Source: Kingdonia uniflora
Lineage: Eukaryota > Streptophyta > Magnoliopsida > Ranunculales > Circaeasteraceae
Assembly (NCBI GenBank): GCA_014058105.1
Contig: JACGCM010001948.1
Coordinates: 4,712,001 to 4,776,000 of the forward strand
Reading direction: 5' to 3'
DNA: 64,000 bases
A program made the position numbers and the translations under genes. Shown piece by piece: positions 52,741 to 62,686 of the stretch; within the stretch, counting starts at the first letter, position 1; each line of letters opens with the position of its first letter. The notes under the pieces are model-generated. The model saw only the letters and a program-made list of their open reading frames with translations. It ran no database searches and was not told the DNA's origin.

Positions 52741-52812
52741 TTCTAACCTTCAGCCAAACGCACGCGAGTTTTTTCCAATCTTCTAACCTCAAAATTTTTA
52801 CCTTTGCCTACC

Positions 52813-53618
52813 TGTGATGCCTTACCAAACGCCGGCCAAATCCACCTGAGTGTTTTGAGTTCTGACCTTGGATATATGTTCTCTATATCCTAATATAGTT
52901 GTACGCCAAGTTTCGCCGAAAACGGATTCGGTTAAGGGGGAGAAAATGGCCAGTACGCTTCGTCTCTAGTTTAAACGTTTCCTTTTGGAAACTAGCTATT
53001 TACTTAGTAGCTATATTAAGGAAGAACCTTGGTCCATTCCTCCCCATGACCAAAAGAGCTTCAAGGCTTGGTCATCAAGGACCCCGGTTATCTATAAGGA
53101 ATAGTCATGAGTTCTCATAGGCCTAGGGAAGGCTAGGGGACATTGCCTCGCAATACGGGCCGCTTTTCCAGATAGGGTTGTATATGGCGCCGCTATGCCC
53201 TACGGGCTACTCGAGACGCACTGTCCCTATAAATGGACTTTGTAACCAGTCCAGGCTCGTCGTCCCTTGATATATACATGTCCCATATCTGGAACCCGCA
53301 ACATATTGAGCTACCCTGATCCACTACAGGACAGGTATGTTTTCTGTACCTCGTGTGCATCACGAGAGATTACGCTGTAAGGATTATTGAGGGAACCTTC
53401 AGCGTTGTTGCCTATTCCAAATACATATTCGATGACCCCTTACGAGTATCCAGGATTATCCTGATATCGTTCTAGCATCCGTGGGTTATATTACATTGGC
53501 GCGCTGCGCCTGTGAAGATGGCTGGTACACGCCGACCGCAGGTGCGTGTACGCCGTACGCTCCCTTATTCCGCTATGCTCCGGGCACTGTAGAGGCAGAC
53601 CCGGGCTGGGCCGTGACA
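52813..53618 (+). repeat. 5' LTR of the LARD-like element
   Basis: It begins TGTGATGCC and ends CCGTGACA. The TATA word CCTATAAATGG is at 53226-53236. It contains a G/C-rich stem region (CGCGCTGCGCC; GTACACGCCGACCGC and GCGTGTACGCCG, 53500-53560). Confidence 0.9.
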
Positions 53619-56468
53619 GATGGTATTAGAGCTAGACTAGTTTGGTCTAGGCTTATCCGAGCAAGGCTTGCTAGGCATTTGCTTGTCAGAGGCAAATGGG
53701 TTGTGCCTACGTCTGTCAGAGCAGATCAGAGTGATGATTCCCAAGTTGGTAGTATGGGATACCTATTTGGCAGTTGTTATCTCCAGAGCCATAGTTGCTC
53801 TGTACAGATGGTCCAAGCACCGTTGTGAACGCTTGTAGAGCGAGTTGCCTACATGTTGGTTGATATTAAAAGCAGGATGAAGGCTTCATATCTGAGCACG
53901 GGATTTCTCAAGTTAAGTGTGCTTTGGACAATGACGTTAAGAGGAGGATTGATATTTGAGTTGGACGCGATGATTATATTGTTGGTTGTCTCTAGAAGGC
54001 TGGTCAGTATAGCAGATCCTCTATTAAGAATAGTAGTAGAGCGATCTAGCAGGTTGTTTACATCGGTCCGCATACGCACTGTAAAGTTTAGTAACAGTTG
54101 TGATCCAAGACGATGCCCCTCAGCAAAGATTGATATGGTCAGTGTCAGTTGCCGAGTACTTTTGTGTGGAAGCCGCGAAGCTTAGTTTGGTTGGAATTCC
54201 TTAGTGTCTACAGTAGATTAAAGAATCCTGAGAGATACTCGTTTTGATTGTCCTGAGTTTGACACAGAGACGTTCTGGAGGTGAACGTCATGATCCGAGA
54301 TTGAGTCGGCGTGAAGTAATAGATGAAGACATGGTTTGGATCCCGAGTTTGTACACAGTGATATCGCTAGGTAGACGTCGAGGGCAGAGTTTCTCTTGGT
54401 TACGCGACATAAACTGCGATCCCCAAGTTAGGTTATCGCTTGTCCGCAGTTGGTCTCTAGTTATACAGGACACTGCTTTGCTCACTCAAAGAAGGCAAGT
54501 TCTTAAGTGATGCTTGTTCTCTGGCTCTGTAGTTGAGTTTTAGGTTTGTCAGCGTTCGAGTACTTTTACCGAGTTGATCCATGTTGTTCCACAAGGTGGT
54601 TCTGGATCATTTTAAGCTCACAGATGGGTAAAGACTCACGTTTTTTAAGGTTAGTAAGTTACGTGGTTATCGCAGAACAAATTTGAGCTACAGTCAGTTG
54701 TGTGGTTACCTCAGACATGATCTCAAATGGAAGAATGCTCTAGGATGAAAGATCCTGAGTGGAATTGGAGGGTTTCTTTCCCAATTCCTTATCACTTGGT
54801 GGTTGGCGGTAGGGATCAGATTTCCCTCACCTCGTTCTTTGTTTGTATTGATAGAGTATCTTTAGAAGACCACATCCTAGTGACCGGTTAGAGTTGGCTG
54901 CATTTGTAGAAGCTAGTTCAAGAGACAGAGAATGGCTACGCTTCAGTTTAAAGATGATTACAACGGTATGAAGGTTGGTCTCCGCGAGTTTGATAGCAGT
55001 TGGAAATGGCAAGCCAACGATCTCAGGGCGACAGGTGTAGTGATAGTATCTTGTTCCCAAGTTCCCTGAGTACTCAGGTTCGAATAGGGATGAAGAGATG
55101 GAGAAACGCTTCAACAGTCAGTCAGTTATATGTCACAGCTTTGTTCTCGACGCAGACGTCTAGCTTATTGAGTGTGGGAAGAGCTGTAAGTTGTGACGCA
55201 GATGTACGCAGATTCCAGCATGGGTCATTACCACCGAAGTTTGGCAAGTATAGATGCCAGTGTTAAGTCCTCGTTAGAGAAGAGGCATTGAGAAGTCCTC
55301 CTTGGAGAGTGAGGCAGATTAGAGTTCTTCGAAGTTGAGAGACCTTGGTGACGCCGGAGTAGCGATCACTCTTCCTGCAGCCAAGTTAGGTGCAGATGCC
55401 ATCTATCGTTACATTGGTTATATGATGGCCTACTACGAAGTGGTAGAGCAGAACGTGGCTGCATAGATAGATGTCTTATGGGTTTTACAAGTTCACACAG
55501 GATGCCTTTATGGCAGACCTCGATGGTTAGCTGGCGATAGGGATCAGAGTACCTGTGCCTTGATAGGCTACCTCGATGGTTTTGTTGGCGATAGGACAGA
55601 GTAGTCCGCGCCTTGTTGAGAGTATGCTACCTTCTAGGAGCTACCCTCCCTCGCCCAAGTGAACAATGAGTACCAGTTCAGTTCTATATTGGTAAGGCTA
55701 GAGTGTCGCATCTTAATGTTGTGTCCCAGATATTCCGTAAGAAGGGCGGACATGGTTTGAAGACCTTTGTAGAGTTAATTGAAGGGCAGTTAGGCAGTTT
55801 CAGTGCGCGGCAGGTATTCCGTAGCAGATGGGGAGAGATTATCCCTTGGTTTTTAGCAGACTTTCTCCTTACCACTTGTAGCAGAAGAGTGAAGTTTGAA
55901 GCCGAGATTCATAGAAGATTGAACTCTCAAGCAGTAAAGGCATTGTACGACTCGAACAAGGAGCGCACCGGTGTGACTCAGAAGAGAGCGCATCTTTTTG
56001 GACGGGATTGCAGATATCCTCGTCGAGCTGTCCAGAGGAGACGCCCCAGGTTTGTCGAGTATAGCGACATTCCACATTGTGTCAGGGGGGAAGGTGTTTT
56101 GCAGCAGGATACAACACATTTCAGAGGGCGCGATGCTAGGAAGCACCGCCCATACATTTATCAGAAGGCTAAAGGCCGCGAACAGTATCCAGACGAGTAG
56201 GCAGACTCTAGAGTTCGAATGAAGGTATAGTCACCACGCACTTCAGTTGAAAAGGCCAGAGATTAAGGTTCAGTCGTGAAGACCAGTTGTCAGCATCGAG
56301 ACTAGTAGTTGGGCTTAGTATCCGCTAGTGCAGAAGAAGATATAGTACTCTGAACTAAGTGCGGGAGAGTTGTTAGTTTCTTGAAGATGTAGAAGATTGA
56401 ATCCTTCCAGAGCCGTGTTGAAGAAGGTTCTCGACGAGGACGTCGAGATTATTTTAAGTGTGGGAGGG
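53619..56468 (+). other. Non-coding internal region of the LARD-like element
   Basis: It starts with the primer binding site at 53621-53632. Blocks conserved with the other copy are listed under 23327-25895. The region has short repeated words such as TTGGCGATAGGGAT, TTGGCGGTAGGGATCAGA and GGCGATAGG (54795-54815, 55528-55590) but no retrotransposon protein domain. Confidence 0.8.
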
Positions 56469-57271
56469 TATGACGGCCTACCGAACGCCAGCCAAATCCA
56501 CCTGAGTATTTTGAGTTCTGACCTTGGATATATGTTCTCTATATCCTAATATAGCTGCACGCCAAGTTTCGTTGAAAACGGATTCGGTTAAGGGGGCGAA
56601 AAGGGCAAGTACGCTTCGTCTCCAGTTTTAACGTTTCCTTTTGAAAACTAGCTATTTACTTAGTAGCTATATTAAGGAGGAACTTTGGTCCATTTCTCCC
56701 CATGACCAAAAGAGCTTCAAGGCTTGGTCATCAAGGACCCCGGTTATCTATAAGGAATAGTCATGAGTTATCCTAGGCCTAGGTAAGGCTAGGGGACATT
56801 GTCTCGCAATGCGGGTCGTTTTTCCAGTGAGGGCTGTATATGGCGCCGCTATGCCCCACGGGCAACCCGAGATGCACCGTCCCTATAAATGGACTCTGTA
56901 ACCAGTCCAGGCTCGTCGCCCCTTGAGATATACATGTCCCATATCTGGAACCCGACATATTGAGCTACCCTGATCCGCTACATGACAGGTGTGCTTTCCG
57001 TACCTCGTGTACGTTACGAGAGATTACGTTGTAGGGATTATTGAGGGAACCTTCAGCGTTGTTGCCTTTCCGAATACATATTCAATGACCTCTCATGAGT
57101 ATCCAGGATTATTCTGATGTAGCTCTAGCATCCGTGGGTTATATTCCACTGGCGCGCTGCGTCTGTAAAGATGGCTGGTACACGCCGGCCGCACGTGCGT
57201 GTACACTGTACGGTTCCTTATTCCGCTGTGCTCCGAGCACTGTTGAGGCAGACCCGGGCTGGGCCGTGACA
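56469..57271 (+). repeat. 3' LTR of the LARD-like element
   Basis: It begins TATGACGG (TG changed to TA) and ends CCGTGACA. It is collinear with the 5' LTR throughout, with TATA at 56882-56892. Many single-base differences from the 5' LTR show an old insertion. Confidence 0.9.
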
Positions 57272-57494
57272 CTACATCTTCTCACCTAAAAAAAAAAACC
57301 AAACATGGCCTCAGATCTTTAACCGGAAGGAACACAACCCGCATCACAGGCACTCGTCCGAATTAAATAATGGATATCTTATATCATTGTCTAAGTACAA
57401 ATCTCTCCCATAATTTGCATCCAAACTCCCACTATCTCACTCTCTTATCGTTTAAAAGCACTCACAAACGCAACCACTCACTCACGACCCTCAA

Positions 57495-59523
57495 ATGGCT
57501 CTATGCATCCAAGTTCCCATTAATGGTGTCTGCAAACAGAGTCACCACTACAACTCACTTCAACACAAACCCATTCTCCCAGTTTCATTCACCCCCAGGA
57601 CCTCTTCTCATGTTGTGAGAGCTAAAAAGGTCTCCTCTAGAACAGGGAGGTTTGACAGCAGGAACAAGAGGAGTAATGAAGGTAGTAGTGGTGGGGGTCT
57701 TGGTACAACTACTAAAGAAGAAGAGATGTTGGAAAAAGAAGAAGATGAGGTTGTTAATGGTGATGGGGTTGTGATGAATGATGGGTATTTTCTTCCAGAG
57801 CTTCCTGGTGATAAACCCGATTTCTGGGAAGGAGAGAAATGGGAACCTTTGGGATTCTTTATTCAGTATGCGTGGGCTTTTGGTATCGTATTCGCGGTAA
57901 TTTACTTCAATCATCCCTTGTTTAGTTGATTTTTGATTAAAGTTTCTATTTTTTATAGTTATAGTAGTGGTAGTAGTTTGGGTGAGATTAGGATCTGGGG
58001 GTGGTGGGAATTGGTAGTTTTGGAGTAAGTGGTATTATATGCCCATTTTAGGTACACATTGAGTTTTGATGTTTGGTGATTGGGGGTTTGATTTCCCTTG
58101 ATGGATGGATGGATTACTTTGCAGATTTTGGTTGCACTTCATAGTAGGTTTTTGGAGTTCATTTCTTTGTTTTAATAGCTCAAATTAGTGATTATGGCGT
58201 GTTTGGTTCTTGGGATTTGAAGTATGGATATGATTATAGTGCTAGTTTATTATGGGATGGGGTGGAGGTCTGAAGCTCGAGTACCATTAGTGGCAGCACC
58301 CTGGTGGGTGATATTTGAATCTGATTTGGAGAAGGAGAATGAGATAGGAGGAGCGGAGAGACGCTGAGAGCTGTTTCTAGGGATAGGAAGAGAGGCATGA
58401 GCGCAGAGAGCTCTGGGGGGGGGGGGGGAGAGAGAATGGATGAAGATAGAAGAAATAGACGAGAAAGGGAAAGAGAGGAGATGGGCTTTGGTTATAGATG
58501 GACATCATAAATTTGTTACATTTTTAAAGGTGGCATTTGCTTATCGAGAAAATTCCCATGGAGACTAGTAAAATAAGTTACAATCTCTTACACGATTTAG
58601 AGAGCTAGAGTAGCTGTTAAGAACAAATATAAAATATTGGGAAATAGGTTGAACAATAGTATTTTCAGAGAAGCGAATCTAGAAGGCAAGGGAGTTGGAA
58701 GATATGAGGACTTAAAATTTGCTCAAAATATCGAGGCAGGGAAAATTTTGTGAAAGAGGGAAAAACATGCACAGGAGAAAGTAAGGAGAAAGAGAAGTTG
58801 AGAATCAGGTAAAGAGAATCTAAAGATAGAATATCTGGAAGAAAGAAAATTTGGATTGTGAGTGAGAAATTCCAAAAATCCATTGGGTAACTGGGTGGGA
58901 CACGGACCACCCCAAGGGCTCTGGCAGATGAATCCTAGTTCTGATTCTGGTGTACAAATAGGACAATACTTATTAATTTGAGCTATTATGGGCTGCACTT
59001 TAATGTATTTGACAAAGATTTGTGATCACATAGTTATTATTTGGAGGGTAATAAATTGTGATATAGACAAATGGTTATCTAGATGTTGTGGTTCTTCTCT
59101 CTGTAACTCATTGGTCTTTGTCATGGTTATACACTATAATCAATCTTTGGTCTTAATCTTGAAACAATCGTCCATTTTCACTATAGAGATATATTTATGT
59201 ATTATCTTGACAGAATCAGTTCAATTCTTGCGAAATGATTTCCTTTGTTCTATAGCTTTTGTATGCTGCATTTTTTTCATTGTCATGATTTGAGTAAGCA
59301 GTACAGATCCTAATTGATTGAACATGGTGTTAATATTGTCCTTTTGCAGCTAATTGCTTGCGTCGTAGCCGTTTCCACTTACAATGAAGGAGCAACAGAT
59401 TTTAAACAGACTCCTGTGTACCAAGAGTCAATCCAGTCGCGGGATTTGTTGGAACAACCAGATTCGTCCAACTCAGATGTTTTCGAGGCCAACCCGACTG
59501 AAGAAGCACCAAGCCTAGAGTAA
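57495..59523 (+). CDS. Predicted chloroplast-targeted single-span membrane protein, uncharacterised
   Basis: Two exons (57495-57896, 59350-59523) join at GCG|CTA in phase 0 to give 191 residues. The N-terminus (MALCIQVPINGVCKQSHHYN onward) is Ser/Thr/Lys-rich without acidic residues, as in a transit peptide. An acidic stretch (EEEMLEKEEDEVVNGDG) follows, then a conserved-looking block PELPGDKPDFWEGEKWEPLG and one membrane span FFIQYAWAFGIVFALIACVV, which the intron interrupts. The tail is NEGATDFKQTPVYQESIQSR and ends APSLE. I recall closely similar unnamed plant plastid proteins but no assigned function. A thylakoid or envelope location is inferred from the leader and span. The 1453-bp intron is valid GT-AG. 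Confidence 0.88.
57897..59349 (+). other. Intron of the plastid membrane protein gene
   Basis: GTAATT...TTTGCAG. It includes a purine-rich stretch (58320-58500) with a run of 14 G (58415-58428). No element termini are seen. Open frames in it are composition artefacts. Confidence 0.75.
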
Positions 59524-60403
59524 ACATTTGAAAAAAGTTTAAACCATGCGTTGACCTGTCAGTTCTTCATATAGGGTTACAGTTGAAGGCATTTCTCAAC
59601 ATTTCTATAGGTAATAATACGTTTGTATGTTGTACTATATTCTATCTTTATTATTCTGTAATTTACTAATGTATGTGAAGTTGATAGTAAATAGATTTCT
59701 CAAGAAACATTAAAATTTTATAACGATACAAGACCTTTTTTGGAAGGTCATTCTGTGGAATTGGTCTTCTCTAATCTGAAGCTCTAATTTCCAGTTCATA
59801 AGGTTTATAAGTGTGTAGCTCTTTGTTTTCTAGGTTTTTTTTTATGGTCTATGGGGAGGTCAGACACTCTTTGATCCATCATCGTGGTCGAGATATTTCT
59901 ATTATAATTTCTTATTTCTTCAACATAAATATGACTTGACTGTACCGTATTATCCAAATTAGAATTTGAGTCCCAAAGTCTGCGCATCAGCACTTGGCCC
60001 TATTGTGGAACTTGAGTAGAAATTTTGAGTTTAGAGCCCATTTGTAAAATCAAAGTTAGCTAGAATTGGTATTAAATGTATAACTCAGATAACATTATAG
60101 CTATAGTGGTTTAGTCAAAGTCTAATTCAGATAACTTAGTGGAAGTTGATGTTCTAATATCCCAAATAAAATAGACAACAATCATCAATTATCATATATA
60201 TTACTGGTAAGAATAAATATTCTTATGGAAATTGCAATGTTAATAATCTAAGAGTCTTAATATTTGATTGAATATGTCTTACAAAATGAAGGCATGATCA
60301 GTCTAAACTTCAAATCCTTGTAGCTAATATCTAACTACAAAGGCATATCTAGATCAGCACACAAACACCTAACAGTAAAGCAAGCACACAATGGACCATA
60401 TAA
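59524..60403. other. 3' flank and intergenic
   Basis: 3' UTR of the plastid protein gene, then A/T-rich intergenic DNA up to the LTPG gene on the other strand. Nothing further is recognised. Confidence 0.4.
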
Positions 60404-61489
60404 TCAGAACCTATTGAAAACATCGATCAGTAGATAAACTCCAATAACCAGTAGAAATGACTCTGGCCTAGTCTTCAAATTTTCGCCAGCATTTCGTCCA
60501 AATCCAAACCCCATACTGGATGCTGGTGCTGATGCAGTCCTTGGAGAGGCTGAAATTCACATTAAATAAATCATTAAATTGTAGTGTATAGTTTAAGACT
60601 CCCTTCTTTTTTATATATGATATCTTACTTCTTCTCAAATTAAACCATTGTGATCGAATTGATTTAAAGATTAGCATCAGATACCTCCTTGACCTAGGCA
60701 GGATCATACTAAATAACTTTTCCCAACTTAGTCTAATTATGGGTTCTAGCATAGCGTAGCTTAGCTCTACTAAATCTCAGAAGAAAAATGAGGTTAGATG
60801 TTCAGAATTTCACATACAGGCAACTGCAGAAGAATTTGCATTGGGCCCAGGTGAAGTTTGGGATTCCGGTGAACCAGGAAGAATTGTCAAACCTGCAAGA
60901 AAACGGAATAGAAAACGTGCTCATACACCAACTTTAGATTACTAACAACAAGTGCTAAAAATAATGTGGTGTTAGAAAATTAAGATGTAATTGGGTTTTG
61001 ACACTTAAATATTCTTATAAAAAAACCCATCTAAAAACTCAATATACGCCTTTAATAGGTAGTTGACAACCTATATATTTAATTACAGACATTACATATA
61101 TAACTTGTTGCAAAGTCATAAAAGTATTGTGTTTAACCTGGGCAAGCAGAGGAGATGTTCATTGCGACTCTGCAAAGATTAGGCAGTTGAAAAGCTAGAG
61201 TCCTGTTAATAGGAAAAGAGGTGAAGCTAGTTTCATTGAGCAAAACACAAAGACAATTGGGCTGCTGGTCGAAGAGATCGTAGAGATTGTTGCAGCATGT
61301 CTGCGACGGTGAAGGGATTGATCCTTGCACGAATGATGCGCATGGTGCAAGTGCTAGTAGTTGAGGCCCACAGTTCAACATGTCAGAACCCGAGGATGTC
61401 GAGGAGGAGAAAGGGTCTTGGGTGAAAGCAACAGAGGGGAAGGAAACAAAGATAACTAGAATTAGAAGGGACGAAGAAGAAGAAGCCAT
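60404..61489 (-). CDS. LTPG: GPI-anchored non-specific lipid-transfer protein (LTPG type)
   Basis: These proteins bind lipids at the outer face of the plasma membrane and help export cuticle or suberin lipids. Exons (minus): 61489-61138, 60892-60818, 60549-60404, all GT-AG, giving 190 residues. A secretion signal comes first (MASSSSSLLILVIFVSFPSV, then AFTQ). The eight-cysteine motif follows: C in MLNC, C in APC, CC in QTCCNNL, CxC in PNCLCVLL, C in PNLC and the last C in SACPG. A Ser/Pro/Ala-rich linker with a likely omega site (SAVASS or SAPASS) leads to a hydrophobic tail (ESFLLVIGVYLLIDVF). The short charged end after the tail (NRF) is slightly unusual for a GPI signal, but the domain order is standard. 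Confidence 0.93.
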
Positions 61490-61566
61490 GGTTTTCTGAG
61501 TGCTTGTGATCTCTTATGTTGTGGGTAATGGTTGGTTTGAGTAGGGAGAGGTTAGGTTATTGAGAG

Positions 61567-61576
61567 TTTATAAATG
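61567..61576 (-). promoter_or_regulatory. TATA box of the LTPG gene
   Basis: On the minus strand CATTTATAAA lies about 80-90 bp upstream of the ATG at 61489, the expected distance for a plant TATA box with a short leader. A GA-rich microsatellite (61632-61651) lies further upstream. Confidence 0.6.
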
Positions 61577-62222
61577 AGTGTTGATGCACCATGTTAGTGT
61601 GAGTTGCTGCATTCCTGTTGCATGTTATTCTGCATGCTCTCTCTCTCTCTCAGAACTCACACATACTTGCTGAAAGAGTTACAAGTACTAACTGAAACTC
61701 TCTTTATGCAGACTGTAGTTATCAATTTGGAATCTTGTGCCCTAGGCATTAGTATATTTAAAATTTTATATTACTGGTGTAACAAGAGCCTTAACTAATG
61801 ATGTTTTGGCTGGTAAGTGATTCTCCTAAGTTAGATGAATTGCCTGAGTAAGTTGTTCTTTACAGCGGAAAAATATGTAGTATTTCGTCTCTGCGGCTCA
61901 AGTGCCCGAGCGTGAGATGAAACACCCCGCAACAGCATTGTCCTTCACACATTGCAACAAGGGGGGGGACAGTTTCATTATTAAAATCTAACGAGCCATA
62001 GCTTCGAAATGGAATATGCTTTCCTCTTTAGCAATATGAGATGGACAAACAAAGAAAGGAAGCTACAAAGTACATCTTTAGGACTTTCTCCTTATGCTTC
62101 ACTTGAATCAGATTCCACAACAATACCTTAAGCTAACCCAACCATGATATTGTCTTTCAAACCTAACTTTGGGTACCCAAATCATCAATCGTCTCGCTCA
62201 GAACTCCTCGCTCCCCAGCTTC
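61577..62222. other. Divergent promoter region between LTPG and the HMA gene
   Basis: This stretch of about 650 bp between divergently transcribed genes holds a (CT)n stretch at 61630-61652 and a run of G at 61961-61969. No other gene is seen. Confidence 0.4.
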
Positions 62223-62686
62223 ATGTCAGAAAAGGTAAACTCCCATATCTTTCCCTCTTTCAGTTTCATGAGAAATGCAATATAAACTTATATAGTCCCG
62301 TGTTTTATTCTCTAACAATTATTTTGCAGTTTTTTTGCATGGTTATGAGGATCAACATAGACTGCAACGGTTGTTATAGGAGAGTCAGGAGAATTCTTCT
62401 CAATATGCAAGGTGAGATTGAAGGCCAATCTCTAAAATCGGGTTTGAAAATTTAAGTGATATTGAGTTCCAAAACTTTTATTTTTTGGTACATGATCAAA
62501 GAGCTGGAGACGCATTTGATAGAGAAGAAACAATCTAAGGTAAGCGTGTGCGGGAAGTTTAGTCCAAAAGACGTGGCAATCAAGATCAGGAAGAAGATGA
62601 ATCGACGAGTGGAGATTTTAGAAATACAAGAATTTGATGGCAACAAGTACAACGTCATTGATCAGAAGCCCATGGTTACTACTTAA
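62223..62686 (+). CDS. Small heavy-metal-associated (HMA) domain protein
   Basis: Three exons (62223-62234, 62330-62411, 62502-62686) join in frame to about 92 residues: MSEKFFCMVMRINIDCNGCY, a basic RRVRRILLNMQ segment, then ETHLIEKKQSKVSVCGKFSP and a C-terminal KKMNRRVEILEIQEF. The fold is ferredoxin-like HMA with the metal-site CxxC as CNGC. It resembles heavy-metal-associated isoprenylated plant proteins, but the C-terminus (QKPMVTT) lacks a CaaX prenylation box and the protein is a single domain. The first exon is only 12 coding bases. The start at 62223 was chosen because it gives a continuous frame across both GT-AG junctions. Confidence 0.82.

Larger units (their letters stand above)
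52813..57271 (+). mobile_element. Full-length LTR element without recognisable genes (LARD-like)
   Basis: Two LTRs (52813-53618 and 56469-57271, about 806 and 803 bp) enclose 2.85 kb. The flanks CTACC (52808-52812) and CTACA (57272-57276) are a target duplication with one mismatch. A tRNA-iMet primer word TGGTATTAGAGC (53621-53632) and a polypurine stretch AGTGTGGGAGGG (56457-56468) are in place. In all six frames the interior gives no gag, protease, RT or integrase motif. Frames up to 165 codons exist but are not conserved as words in the second copy at 23327-25895, while the DNA is. This is the definition of a large non-coding LTR derivative. Confidence 0.9.

Noticed and set aside
53481..53828. 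115-codon plus-strand frame across the LTR / primer site junction
   Set aside because: It lies mostly in the LTR and crosses the LTR end. The same words in the 3' LTR (57095-57289) give a different, shorter frame.
55703..56200. 165-codon plus-strand frame in the LARD-like interior
   Set aside because: It has no retrotransposon domain, overlapping frames are open on both strands, and the region has no counterpart in the other copy, so it cannot be supported as a gene.
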